64,000 nt of DNA from Nocardia cyriacigeorgica (GTDB taxonomy: Bacteria; Actinomycetota; Actinomycetes; Mycobacteriales; Mycobacteriaceae). A model generated the notes under the pieces. The model worked only from the letters and a program-made list of their open reading frames with translations. It ran no database searches and was not told where the DNA came from. Made by a program: the position numbers and the translations under genes. Where the stretch lies: NCBI RefSeq assembly GCF_005863245.1, contig NZ_VBUT01000006.1:310001-374000 (forward strand), in the 5' to 3' direction. Below, piece by piece: positions 8,988-17,011 of this stretch; position 1 is the stretch's first letter; every line of letters begins with the position of its first letter.

Positions 8988-8993
8988 TACAGT
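8988..8993 (+). promoter_or_regulatory. -10 element of nmtR (leaderless)
   Basis: TACAGT is followed by six bases (GATCTC) and then the GTG start at 9000. It lies 12 bases downstream of the operator, so a bound repressor would block its own promoter. Confidence 0.6.
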
Positions 8994-8999
8994 GATCTC

Positions 9000-9356
9000 G
9001 TGGGACACGGAGTCGAGGGCAGAACTACGCCGCCCGCCCAGCTGGATGCCGATTCGGCGGCCACAGTGGCAGCGACTCTCCAGGCCCTGGCCACGCCGAG
9101 CCGGCTACGGATCCTGACCAGGCTGCGGCACGGCCCGTGCTCGGTGGGGGATCTGGTCGAAGCCGTCGAGATGGAACAGTCCGCGGTCTCTCATCAACTG
9201 CGACTGTTACGGGCGATGGGGCTGGTCACCGGTTCGCGGCAGGGCAGAAGCGTCATCTACCGGCTCTACGACAGTCACGTGGCGATGCTGCTGGACGAAG
9301 CCGTCTATCACATCGAGCATCTCGGGCTCGGCATCGCCGACGACGAAACGGCCTGA
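9000..9356 (+). CDS. nmtR: ArsR/SmtB-family nickel/cobalt sensor NmtR
   Basis: A 118-residue winged-helix metal-responsive repressor. Starting at GTG 9000 the protein begins M-GHGVEGR, the conserved NmtR N-terminus whose Gly2/His3 take part in metal binding. HTH residues include MEQSAVSHQLRLLRAMGLV (about 58-76). The alpha-5 ligands Asp91, His93, His104 and His107 (YDSHV...YHIEH) fall at exactly the residue numbers known in M. tuberculosis NmtR. The C-terminal His109 and His116 of that protein are absent here (Gly109). The family represses a divergent P1B ATPase until Ni(II) or Co(II) binds. The start is fixed by the conserved N-terminus and by TACAGT-N6-GTG, which indicates a leaderless message. 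Confidence 0.92.
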   Translation: MGHGVEGRTTPPAQLDADSAATVAATLQALATPSRLRILTRLRHGPCSVGDLVEAVEMEQSAVSHQLRLLRAMGLVTGSRQGRSVIYRLYDSHVAMLLDEAVYHIEHLGLGIADDETA

Positions 9357-9414
9357 CCAGGCGGTTTCTGATATCGATTGCGGCGCAGTCGAAGCGGCGC
9401 GCACCCGACGCGCA

Positions 9415-9444
9415 CGGTGGCGGAACCCTGAGACCCCGCCACCG
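9415..9444. terminator. Hairpin between convergent nmtR and terD
   Basis: CGGTGGCGG (9415-9423) and CCGCCACCG (9436-9444) form a perfect 9-bp GC-rich stem with a 12-base loop in the convergent gap. It probably serves both genes. Confidence 0.6.
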
Positions 9445-9452
9445 CGCCCGGA

Positions 9453-10034
9453 TCACTGAATGGCGAAGCGCAACAGCGCCTGCTTATCGCCCTGCTTGAT
9501 CTTGCCCTTGCGGTTGAGCACCTCGAGCTGCCAGCTCGCACCGGACCGGAAGGCCCGCGCCACCGCGTTGGCATTGTCGGCGCCGAGCAGCGACGGCCAG
9601 ATATCGGCCACCTGCTGGCTGTCGCCGCCGGTCGCGTCGTAGACCTTGAACGAAATATTGTTCGCCTTCTCGAACGACGAACCCTTTTTGAAGGCCGCCG
9701 CCACGAACACGATCGAGTCGATACCGCCGGGCACATCGGCGAAGGTGACCTGCACGGTCTCGTCGTCGCCGGCCGCTGCGCCGGTCTGCTCGTCACCGCT
9801 GTGCAGGACCGCGCCGTTGCCGAGCGGGTCGAGCGAGTCCAGTCCGGCGAACCGCACCGGCTCGGCCCCCTGCATGAGAATCGCGATCAGGTCCAGGTCG
9901 ACGCCGCGCTTGCGGCGAGCCCAGCCGAGCGCGCCGCCGCTGGCACCCGCGGACGGGTCCCAGCTCACCCCGACACTCAGTTTGGTGATGCCGCTCAGAT
10001 CCGCGGCACCGTCTTCTTTCTTGAGCGTGATCAT
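9453..10034 (-). CDS. terD: TerD-family stress/tellurium-resistance protein
   Basis: A 193-residue calcium-binding TerD-domain cytoplasmic protein. Typical features are the start MITLKKEDGA, LSVGVSWDPSAG, VDLDLIAILMQ, LDPLGNGAVLHSGDEQTG (acidic Ca-binding loop), ADVPGGIDSIVFVAAA and NISFKVYDA. It ends LLRFAIQ. TerD proteins act in general envelope and chemical stress responses; the biochemical role is unsettled. TAGGCT lies seven bases before the ATG at 10034, so the message may be nearly leaderless. The larger open frame upstream is a shadow of the neighbouring methyltransferase gene. Confidence 0.88.
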   Translation of the reverse strand: MITLKKEDGAADLSGITKLSVGVSWDPSAGASGGALGWARRKRGVDLDLIAILMQGAEPVRFAGLDSLDPLGNGAVLHSGDEQTGAAAGDDETVQVTFADVPGGIDSIVFVAAAFKKGSSFEKANNISFKVYDATGGDSQQVADIWPSLLGADNANAVARAFRSGASWQLEVLNRKGKIKQGDKQALLRFAIQ

Positions 10035-10120
10035 GGGCCTCAGCCTACCCACGAACGAGTCGGCGGGCAGGCCAGCGGATTCCGCGACGATGACCGCGGA
10101 ACCCGCTGTGACCGTGCGAC

Positions 10121-10960
10121 TCAGCGCTTGCGGCCGACTCCGCCGAGCATCACCCGCTCCTCGGGGAACGGTTCCCGGATCGGCGGGCCCATCGGCCACC
10201 ACTGCTCGAGTTCGACCAGGCCCGGCTCGATCATCTCCAGATCGTGGAAGTAGGCCGCGATCTCCTCTTTGGTGCGGTACCAGCCCGACCCGAGGCCCAT
10301 CTCGGTGAACTGGCGTTGCAGGCGCACGGCGAGATCGGCGAGCTCGGAACCGTCGTTCGGGTTCCAGAAATGGGTGATGGCTACGTAGGAACCCGAGGGC
10401 AGCGCGTCGATGTACTGGCGCATGATGCCGACGGGATCGAGATCGTCGTCCACGTGATGCAGGATGCCGCACAGGATGAGGCCGAGCGGACGCTCGAGAT
10501 CGAGGTGCCTGGTGACCTCCTCGTCCTTGAGCAGCGTATCGGGCTGCGTGAGATCCGCCGGAACGAAATGGGTGTACTCGTTCTGCTCGAGCAGCACCCG
10601 GCCGTGCGCGTTGCACACCGGATCGTTGTCGACGTAGACGACGGTCGCCTCGGGGTTCTGGCTCTGGGCGATTTCGTGGGTGTTGCCGACGGTGGGCAGA
10701 CCCGCACCGATGTCGAGGAACTGGTCGATGCCGACGGTGCCTGCGAGGTAGCGGGTGACCCGGTGCAGCCAGCGCCGGTTCATCTTCGACACGTCACGCT
10801 GGCGGGGCGCGGCTTGCAGGATCATGTCGAACGCGGCGCGGTCGACGTCGTAGTTGTCTTTGCCACCCAGGCTCACGTCGTAGACGCGTGCGATGCTCGC
10901 TCGGGTGGTGTCCACACCGACCGGAACGCGAACACCGGTCTGGGGAGCGGGTTGGGACAT
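10121..10960 (-). CDS. DUF574-type SAM-dependent methyltransferase (copy 1)
   Basis: A 279-residue protein of the actinobacterial DUF574/SCO2525 family. It begins with the family signature SIARVYDVSLGGKDNYDVDR. The SAM-binding glycine motif is QFLDIGAGLPTVGNTHEIAQ, and the acidic strand is TVVYVDNDPVC. Further conserved segments are GLILCGILHHVDDD, YVAITHF and the C-terminal WWPMGPP...GGVGRK. AGAGAGG precedes the ATG. Its paralogue lies at 11635-12468 with the same orientation. The family is often found near XRE regulators, as here, but its methyl acceptor is unknown. Confidence 0.9.
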   Translation of the reverse strand: MSQPAPQTGVRVPVGVDTTRASIARVYDVSLGGKDNYDVDRAAFDMILQAAPRQRDVSKMNRRWLHRVTRYLAGTVGIDQFLDIGAGLPTVGNTHEIAQSQNPEATVVYVDNDPVCNAHGRVLLEQNEYTHFVPADLTQPDTLLKDEEVTRHLDLERPLGLILCGILHHVDDDLDPVGIMRQYIDALPSGSYVAITHFWNPNDGSELADLAVRLQRQFTEMGLGSGWYRTKEEIAAYFHDLEMIEPGLVELEQWWPMGPPIREPFPEERVMLGGVGRKR

Positions 10961-11098
10961 CGAGAACCTCTCTCTGCACTAACTGTGATACGGCTCACTC
11001 AGCCTAGGGGGCGGTGAGCGTCGCGGCAATGGGTCCGGAAGCATTCGGGCGACGCAAGATTCGCCGCCCGTGCGCGAGCGGAGGGTACGCGGTGTGGC

Positions 11099-11578
11099 TC
11101 AGACCGACACGCGGTCGAGTCGCCGTCCGGGCAGCCAACCGGCGCCGATGTGGGTGACCCGCCACCAGTCGACGTGCACGAGCAGCGCTTCCACCGGGGT
11201 GGCGAAGAACGGCTCGATCATCGGCTCCTTCTGCACCAGCGCCTGGAACGTCTCGTCCCGGTCGGCCGGATCGCGCACCTCGACGGTGCCGAGGCCCTGG
11301 GCGAACGGATCGGTGAACCCGCCGCTGACCACCTTGATGCCGACATTGGGGTTGGCGCGCAAGGCGTCCAGCGTGCGCCCGCCCGATTCCAGGATCAGCG
11401 TCAGCCGGAACGGATCGTCGTCGAGGTGGGCGAAGAACGCGCTCGAGCACCAGTTCACGCCGTCTTTGGACGTCGCCAGGTCGATGCTGGTGGTGGCGAG
11501 GATGCCGGCGAGTTTGTCCCGGACGTCCTGCTCGGTGATCTCCGCGTTGCCGGTGGTGGTGTCGGCGTCGGCTGACAT
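11099..11578 (-). CDS. Pyridoxamine 5'-phosphate oxidase-like split-barrel protein
   Basis: A 159-residue probable flavin- or F420-binding split-barrel protein. Visible family-like segments are IDLATSKDGVNWCSSAFFAHLDDDPFRL, RTLDALRANPNVGIKVVSGG (the conserved strand-turn of PPOX proteins) and GLGTVEVRDPADRDETFQAL, ending HIGAGWLPGRRLDRV. AGGAGG sits seven bases before the ATG. It lies between two paralogous methyltransferase genes on the same strand with gaps of about 55 and 140 bp, so it may be cotranscribed with the upstream copy. The substrate is unknown. Confidence 0.72.
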   Translation of the reverse strand: MSADADTTTGNAEITEQDVRDKLAGILATTSIDLATSKDGVNWCSSAFFAHLDDDPFRLTLILESGGRTLDALRANPNVGIKVVSGGFTDPFAQGLGTVEVRDPADRDETFQALVQKEPMIEPFFATPVEALLVHVDWWRVTHIGAGWLPGRRLDRVSV

Positions 11579-11634
11579 TGCGGCCTCCTGTCATCGTGTG
11601 AATCGAATGCGAACAGTGGATAAGGATGTGCGAG

Positions 11635-12468
11635 TTACGGTTTGCGGCCGACGCCGCCGATGATCAAGTACTCGTCCGGGACGCGCTCGCGCTCGTCGGG
11701 GCCCCAGGGCCACCAGTCGTCGAGTGGTACGAGTCCCGGTTCGAGAAGTTCGAGCCCGTCGAAGAACGGCATCAGTTCTTCGCGGGTGCGCCAGCGGCCG
11801 GTGCCGAGTCCCTCGTCGTGCAGGGCCCGTTCGGCACGCCGGGCGAGCTGGTGCAACTCTTCGTCCTCGCTGCCCGGATCGAAGAAGTGGCTGATCATGA
11901 CGTAGGAACCGGGCGCGAGCCGGTCGATGTATTCGGCCATGATGCCCGCCGGATCGCGATCGTCGTCGACGTGATGCAAGGTGCCGCACTGCATCATCAG
12001 CAGTGGCTTGCTCAGGTCGAGATACTGGTTCACCGCGGGATGGCCGAGCACTTCGTCGGGCTTGGTGAGATCGAGGTCGAGGAAGTGGGTGTACTCGTTG
12101 GCCTCGAGTAGTTCCTTGCCGCGCCGCACGCACACCGGGTCGTTGTCGACATAGACGACCATGACCTCCGCGCCCAGTTCCTGCGCGATCTCGTGGGTGT
12201 TCTTCTGCGTCGGCAGGCCGCTGCCCAGATCCAGGATCTGCGTAATGCCCACTTGACTCGTCAGGTACCGGACCACCCGTTCGAGCCAGCGCCGGTTGGC
12301 CACGCCGACCGCATTCTGGTTGGGCACCACGGTGAGTAGGTGTTCGTAGACTTTACGATCGACCTCGAACCAGTCCGAACCGCCCAGTCCGTAGTCGTAG
12401 ACGCGGGCAATGCTCGGCGTGTCAGGGTCGACACGCCCACCGAGATCCTCATCGTCCATCGGCATCAT
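11635..12468 (-). CDS. DUF574-type SAM-dependent methyltransferase (copy 2)
   Basis: A 277-residue paralogue of the gene at 10121-10960. It repeats the same landmarks: SIARVYDYGLGGSDWFEVDRK, ILDLGSGLPTQKNTHEIAQE, MVVYVDNDPVC, LMMQCGTLHHVDDD and a WWPWGPDE...GGVGRK tail. AGGAG is placed correctly for ATG 12468. It is divergent from the XRE/DUF5753 regulator, a combination frequent in actinomycetes. The two copies clearly share ancestry but have diverged at many positions, so this is an old duplication rather than a recent one. Confidence 0.9.
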   Translation of the reverse strand: MMPMDDEDLGGRVDPDTPSIARVYDYGLGGSDWFEVDRKVYEHLLTVVPNQNAVGVANRRWLERVVRYLTSQVGITQILDLGSGLPTQKNTHEIAQELGAEVMVVYVDNDPVCVRRGKELLEANEYTHFLDLDLTKPDEVLGHPAVNQYLDLSKPLLMMQCGTLHHVDDDRDPAGIMAEYIDRLAPGSYVMISHFFDPGSEDEELHQLARRAERALHDEGLGTGRWRTREELMPFFDGLELLEPGLVPLDDWWPWGPDERERVPDEYLIIGGVGRKP

Positions 12469-12820
12469 GGGGCTCCTCTCCCATCGGCTCCCACGACTGT
12501 GACTCTACGCACCGCGCGTACGCCGCGCGCGGTATCGAGAAGAAGTTATGCCGTTGTCCCGCTGCAAAATCCGTGCACATCGGTCGTCGGTGGCCGAATC
12601 GGACATACCCGGCCGACACGCACGGTAACTCGGCGACCGACCAGTCTGCGCCGACGTCGTCCAGCGACGTCGTCCGCCCGTCCGCGGCGACGATCGCCGA
12701 CGGGTAACGGGCTCCGGTGGTTTCGCTATTGGAGCGAGTAGGATCTGCAACCGACGCGGTGGAGCCGGTGGGTGTGACCGGGCAGATCGCGGTCTAACCA
12801 CTATCGGCCAGAGGCGGTCC
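12469..12820. other. 352-bp divergent intergenic region, no gene
   Basis: This gap separates the methyltransferase gene (leftward) from the XRE regulator (rightward). It must carry both promoters. I see no convincing coding frame, long palindrome or RNA gene. Confidence 0.5.
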
Positions 12821-13717
12821 ATGACCAACGACCAGGACAACAGCGACAACGTCGAACTGCTTGTGGCAGAGCGTGGTCCGACAGTGATCCGGATCGCGCT
12901 CGGCAGCAGGTTGCGCCGGCTGCGGGAAAGTTGCGGTGTCAGCAGGGAAGCGGCCGGGGACGCCATTCGCGGATCGCACGCCAAGATCAGCCGGCTCGAG
13001 CTGGGGCGCACCGGATTCAAGGAACGCGATATCCGCGATCTGCTCACCCTCTACGGCGTCACCGACGACGACAAGCGCGAGCCCTACCTCGATATGGCGC
13101 GCAAGGCCAACGACCCCGGCTGGTGGCAGAGCTACAGCGATCTGCTACCCGCGTGGTTCGAGACCTACGTCGGCCTCGAACAGGCGGCCACCACGATCCG
13201 CACCTATGAGGCCCAGTTCATTCCCGGACTGTTGCAGACCGCCGACTACGCCCGCTCGGTGATCATGCTCGGCAACGATGACGAGACCGAACGCCGGGTC
13301 GCGGTCCGCATGCGCAGGCAGAAGATCCTGCACCGCAGGGCAGCGCCGACGCTGTGGGCCGTCATCGACGAGAACGCGCTACGCAGGCCGGTCGGCGGCA
13401 TGAAGGTGCTGCGCGAGCAGATCGAACACCTGATCAACATCTCCGACATGCCCAATGTGCGCATCCAGGTGCTGCCGTATTCGGCCGGTGGGCATTCCGC
13501 GGCCGGCGGCCCGTTCAGCATCCTGCGCTTCCCGGAGCCCGAACTGCCCGACATCGTCTACACCGAACAGCTCACCAGCTCGCTCTACATGGAGAAGCGC
13601 CACGATGTGGAGCTGTACATGTCGGTGATGAATCAGCTCAGCGTGCAGGCCCTCTCGCCGGCCGAGAGCCTGCAATTCCTGTCGCAGATCCTCGCCGACT
13701 ACGCCGCGCAGGACTGA
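12821..13717 (+). CDS. XRE-family regulator with DUF5753 domain
   Basis: A 298-residue DNA-binding protein. The helix-turn-helix occupies about residues 28-75 (LGSRLRRLRESCGVSREAAG...HAKISRLELGRTGF). The DUF5753 ligand or partner domain fills about 95-290, with hallmarks such as EAQFIPGLLQTADYAR, LRRPVGGMKVLREQIEHLI, PNVRIQVLPYSAGGHSA and VYTEQLTSSLYMEK. Family members often sit beside a small DUF397 gene; none is visible here. AGAGG lies before the ATG. The divergent DUF574 methyltransferase is a plausible target. Effector and regulon are unknown. Confidence 0.9.
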   Translation: MTNDQDNSDNVELLVAERGPTVIRIALGSRLRRLRESCGVSREAAGDAIRGSHAKISRLELGRTGFKERDIRDLLTLYGVTDDDKREPYLDMARKANDPGWWQSYSDLLPAWFETYVGLEQAATTIRTYEAQFIPGLLQTADYARSVIMLGNDDETERRVAVRMRRQKILHRRAAPTLWAVIDENALRRPVGGMKVLREQIEHLINISDMPNVRIQVLPYSAGGHSAAGGPFSILRFPEPELPDIVYTEQLTSSLYMEKRHDVELYMSVMNQLSVQALSPAESLQFLSQILADYAAQD

Positions 13718-13747
13718 CGCGCCGCGCATTCGGCGCCGGAGCCGGGA

Positions 13748-14497
13748 TCAGCCGCGCATCTCGGAGCTGCCCGTGTCGGTGGGTGTGCCGACGCTCGCCC
13801 CGCCGCGCAGGCGCACCTCGAGCCCGTCCAGGACCGAGATGAGCCCGAAGTCGAAGGCCACCGCGCGTGCCACGTCCAGATCCTGCGGCACGGTATTGCG
13901 GTAGTCGTGGATCATCTCGGGATAGTCGGCGCCCAGATCCTCGAGCACCCCCATGACATTCGAGGTGTCGACATTGTCATCGCCGTAGGCGTTCTTCCAG
14001 GCGATCAACGGCAGGATCTGGCCGAGCACGAACGAGAACAGAGTCCCGGTGGCCAGATAGACGTCGTTGCCCTCGAAACCGGCGCGAACGAAGGTGCGGC
14101 GCAGGCGGTCGGTCAGCCGCAACGAGCTGGGGCCGATGCTGGGCAGCCGCCCCAGCAGGGTGGCGACCCACGGATGGTTCAGCATGGTCTCGCGCATGCT
14201 GTAGGCGAATGCGGTCGAGACCTCCCGCCAGGAGTTCCGTTCGGGCTCGGGTACCCGGACCATGCCCCAGAATTCGTCGAGCACCAGCTCGAGTAGCTCG
14301 TCCTTGGTCGACACATACCAGTAGAGGCTGGTCGCGCCCGCCGCGAGCCGGGCGCCGAGCTTACGCATGCTCAGCGCCTCCATGCCCTCGGTGTCGAGGA
14401 TCTCGATCGCGGCCCGCACGATCTGATCGCGATGCAGCCCGGAGGACTTGGGTTGGCGGGGTTCGCGGCTCCATACCGAGCTGAACTGCTTGGTCAC
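13748..14497 (-). CDS. TetR-family repressor with tetracycline-repressor-like C-terminal domain
   Basis: A 249-residue regulator. The N-terminal helix-turn-helix covers about residues 22-70 (RDQIVRAAIEILDTEGMEALSMRKLGARLAAGATSLYWYVSTKDEL), and the rest resembles the TetR_C_1 ligand domain. It is transcribed divergently from a 14-helix drug exporter, the usual arrangement for a drug-responsive repressor. The GTG start is preceded by TAGAAT (complement of 14504-14509) with exactly six bases between, so the message is probably leaderless. The palindrome at 14517-14531 lies midway between the two -10 boxes. Confidence 0.9.
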   Translation of the reverse strand: MTKQFSSVWSREPRQPKSSGLHRDQIVRAAIEILDTEGMEALSMRKLGARLAAGATSLYWYVSTKDELLELVLDEFWGMVRVPEPERNSWREVSTAFAYSMRETMLNHPWVATLLGRLPSIGPSSLRLTDRLRRTFVRAGFEGNDVYLATGTLFSFVLGQILPLIAWKNAYGDDNVDTSNVMGVLEDLGADYPEMIHDYRNTVPQDLDVARAVAFDFGLISVLDGLEVRLRGGASVGTPTDTGSSEMRG

Positions 14498-14503
14498 GGA
14501 AAC

Positions 14504-14545
14504 ATTCTATAGCCGCTCGCACACTGTGCGATTCTATCGTACGCT
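14504..14545. promoter_or_regulatory. Divergent promoters with central palindromic operator
   Basis: The leftward -10 box is TAGAAT (complement of 14504-14509), six bases from the tetR GTG. The rightward -10 box is TACGCT (14540-14545), six bases from the transporter GTG at 14552. Between them lies the 15-bp palindrome TCGCACA-C-TGTGCGA (14517-14531), 7 and 8 bases from the two boxes. A dimer bound there would cover both promoters. Confidence 0.7.
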
Positions 14546-14551
14546 GTTCGA

Positions 14552-16009
14552 GTGGAATCGAACGTTGTACGAGACCCCCGGCGCTGGCTGATCCTGGGCG
14601 TTCTCTGTCTGTCCCTATTGGTACTGATGATCGACGGCACGGTGCTGAATCTCGCGATCCCGTCGCTGATCCGGGAGCTGGACGCCACCCCGTCGGATGT
14701 GCAGTGGATTCTGGACGCCTATGTCCTGGTGTTCGCGGGTCTGCTGCTCACCGCGGGCAGTCTGTCGGACCGGTTCGGGCGGCGCCGGATGCTCGTTCTC
14801 GGCCTGGCCATCTTCGGAGTGGCCTCGCTGGCGGCGGTGCTGGCGACCGAACCCTGGCAGGTGATCGGGGCCAGGGCCGCGATGGGCGTGGGCGGGTCGC
14901 TGCTGATGCCGTCGACGCTGTCGATCCTGATGACGACCTTCGACCAGGACGAGCGGCGGCTGGCGATGGCGGCGTGGACCACGGTGTCGATGGTCGGCAT
15001 CGTCGCGGGCCCGACCGTCGGCGGCTTCCTGCTCGAACACTACTGGTGGGGTTCGGTGTTCCTGATCAACATCCCGGTGGCGATCCTGGCGATCGTGGCC
15101 GCGCTGGTGCTGATGCCGGAGACGACGGGGGAGCAGCGGCCGGTCGACCTGGTCGGGGTGCTGCTGTCGATCCTGGCGCTGGTCTCGGCGGTGTATGTGA
15201 TCATCGAACGCGAATGGAACCTGCCGGTGATCGGCCTGGCCGTGGTGGCCGCGGTCGCGTTCGTGGTGTGGGAAAGCCGGTCCGAGCATCCGATGCTGCC
15301 GCTGGCGGTGTTCCGCAATCGCGATTTCACCGGCACCTGCCTGACCCTTCTCCTGATGGTCTTCGGCATGGGCGCGATCATGTTCATGCTCACCCAGTAC
15401 CTGCAGTTCGTGCTCGGCTACGGGCCGATGAAGGCCGGGCTGGCGCTGCTGCCGTACGCGGTGGCGGCGGCGGTGTGCAACGGGCTCGGCGCCACCCTCG
15501 GCAAGAAATTGAGCAACAAGACCCTCATCGTGAGTGGTCTGCTGGTGATGGGTGTGGCGTTCGTGGTGCTCGCGATGGGCACCGGCTACGGCGCGGTACT
15601 GGTGAGCATGCTGATCATGGGCATCGGCGGCGGTCTCGCCGGACCGTCGGCCTACGCGGCGATCATGAGCGCCATTCCGCTCGAGCACGCGGGCGTCGGG
15701 TCGGCCATGAACGACACCTTGCAGCAGGTGGGCATGGCGGTCAGTATCGCGGTGCTCGGCAGCGTGCTGGCCGGGGTGTTCACCGCGAACATGCCCTCCG
15801 ACGCGCCGGAGGCGGCCCGCGAATCCATCGGCGCCGCTTTCGAACTCGGCTATGCCGAGCCGGCGAAGCTGGCCTTCACCGAGGCGATGTCGACCGGGGC
15901 GTGGATCAGCGCGGGCTTCAGCGTCGCGGCCGCCGTGCTCGGGCTGGTGCTGCTGCGGGCCCGCCCGCCGCAGGCGGTGGTGCCGGAGCCGGTCGCGGTG
16001 CAGAGCTGA
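14552..16009 (+). CDS. DHA2-type MFS drug exporter
   Basis: A 485-residue proton-driven exporter with about fourteen transmembrane helices. The first helix carries LMIDGTVLNLAIPSL (antiporter motif D1 region). Motif A is GSLSDRFGRRRML, and motif C-like glycines occur in SMVGIVAGPTVGGFLLEHYWWG. It resembles EmrB/QacA-type pumps for lipophilic drugs. The GTG start has TACGCT six bases upstream and no Shine-Dalgarno. Control by the divergent TetR repressor is likely. A strong hairpin follows the stop codon. Confidence 0.9.
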   Translation: MESNVVRDPRRWLILGVLCLSLLVLMIDGTVLNLAIPSLIRELDATPSDVQWILDAYVLVFAGLLLTAGSLSDRFGRRRMLVLGLAIFGVASLAAVLATEPWQVIGARAAMGVGGSLLMPSTLSILMTTFDQDERRLAMAAWTTVSMVGIVAGPTVGGFLLEHYWWGSVFLINIPVAILAIVAALVLMPETTGEQRPVDLVGVLLSILALVSAVYVIIEREWNLPVIGLAVVAAVAFVVWESRSEHPMLPLAVFRNRDFTGTCLTLLLMVFGMGAIMFMLTQYLQFVLGYGPMKAGLALLPYAVAAAVCNGLGATLGKKLSNKTLIVSGLLVMGVAFVVLAMGTGYGAVLVSMLIMGIGGGLAGPSAYAAIMSAIPLEHAGVGSAMNDTLQQVGMAVSIAVLGSVLAGVFTANMPSDAPEAARESIGAAFELGYAEPAKLAFTEAMSTGAWISAGFSVAAAVLGLVLLRARPPQAVVPEPVAVQS

Positions 16010-16015
16010 CCGCTG

Positions 16016-16051
16016 GGCGGGTGCGCGCAGGCGCTGCCGTGCGCACCCGCC
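16016..16051 (+). terminator. Terminator hairpin after the MFS gene
   Basis: GGCGGGTGCGC (16016-16026) pairs perfectly with GCGCACCCGCC (16041-16051), an 11-bp stem starting seven bases after the stop. No U-tract follows, as is common in high-GC actinomycetes. Confidence 0.7.
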
Positions 16052-16154
16052 GGGCACTCGGGTGAGGGGAGTACGCTCGGAAACCGGACCGTACCGGTAG
16101 GGACCTGCGGTCCCGGCGAGAGTGGATCTTGTCCCCGACGAAGGAGCCGCTGTG

Positions 16155-16889
16155 ATGCCTGTGCCGCTGCGTGACAGCGCGATTCCCAAACACGAACAGT
16201 TGCGCGCCATCCTGCTGCACAAATGCACCCGCGAACTCCAGCCGGGTGATCTGCTGACCAGTGAACGCAATCTGATGCAGGACTACGGCGTCAGCCGGAT
16301 CACCGTGCGCGAGGCGATCGGGCAATTGGTCAACGAGGGACATCTGGTGCGGGTGCGCGGCAAGGGCACCTTCGTGGCGCATCGGCCCGTGCAGTCGAGG
16401 CTGCATCTGGCCTCGTTCACCGAAGAGATGCGCGCCCAAGGCCATCAGCCGACGACGGTGGTCCTGGTCGCCGAGGAGGACACGGTGCCCGAGGCTTCGG
16501 GCCGGGCGCTCGGCCTGGACGCCGGTGCGCGCGCCTATCACATCAAGCGGCTGCGCCTGGCCGACGGCGATCCGGTGAGCGTGGACGACGGCTGGTTCCA
16601 CGCCGGACTGCTGCCGGGATTGCTCGAGGTGGACCTGACCGCCTCCATCTATCAGACCTGCGCCGACCGCTACGGCCGCCCGATCGAACGTGCCACCCAG
16701 ACCGTCGACGCCACCGCCGCCGACGCGGGCATCGCCGCGTTGCTCGGGGTGAAAAAGAACGCTCCGGTACTGCATTTCGACCGCACCTCGTTCAGCGGTG
16801 CGGTCGCGGTCGAGCACACCCAGAGCTGGTACCGATCGGACCGCTACCGGTTGCAGATGGAGGTCGGGAACGAGCGCGCGTCGCGCTGA
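16155..16889 (+). CDS. GntR-family regulator with UTRA domain (DasR/NagR-like)
   Basis: A 244-residue regulator of amino-sugar metabolism. The winged helix-turn-helix occupies about residues 10-75 (SERNLMQDYGVSRITVREAIGQLVNEGHLVRVRGKGTFVA), and the UTRA sugar-phosphate sensor follows (about 90-235), ending WYRSDRYRLQME. The FTEEMRAQGHQP segment is close to DasR/NagR. AAGGAG at 16141-16146 fits ATG 16155; the GTG at 16152 is an alternative, and the open frame upstream is probably not translated. The adjacent PTS and nagAB genes make GlcNAc-6-phosphate or GlcN-6-phosphate the likely effector. Confidence 0.88.
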   Translation: MPVPLRDSAIPKHEQLRAILLHKCTRELQPGDLLTSERNLMQDYGVSRITVREAIGQLVNEGHLVRVRGKGTFVAHRPVQSRLHLASFTEEMRAQGHQPTTVVLVAEEDTVPEASGRALGLDAGARAYHIKRLRLADGDPVSVDDGWFHAGLLPGLLEVDLTASIYQTCADRYGRPIERATQTVDATAADAGIAALLGVKKNAPVLHFDRTSFSGAVAVEHTQSWYRSDRYRLQMEVGNERASR

Positions 16890-17011
16890 TCGTTCGGGGG
16901 CACCGCGCGGAAACCGGGCGCGGCCTCGATGAGCGCCTGGTGGAGGGCGTTCGCCGAGATCGAGGCCGAATGCTGTTCGGGCAGAGTGGTGAACGCGCGG
17001 GTCCTGCCGCA

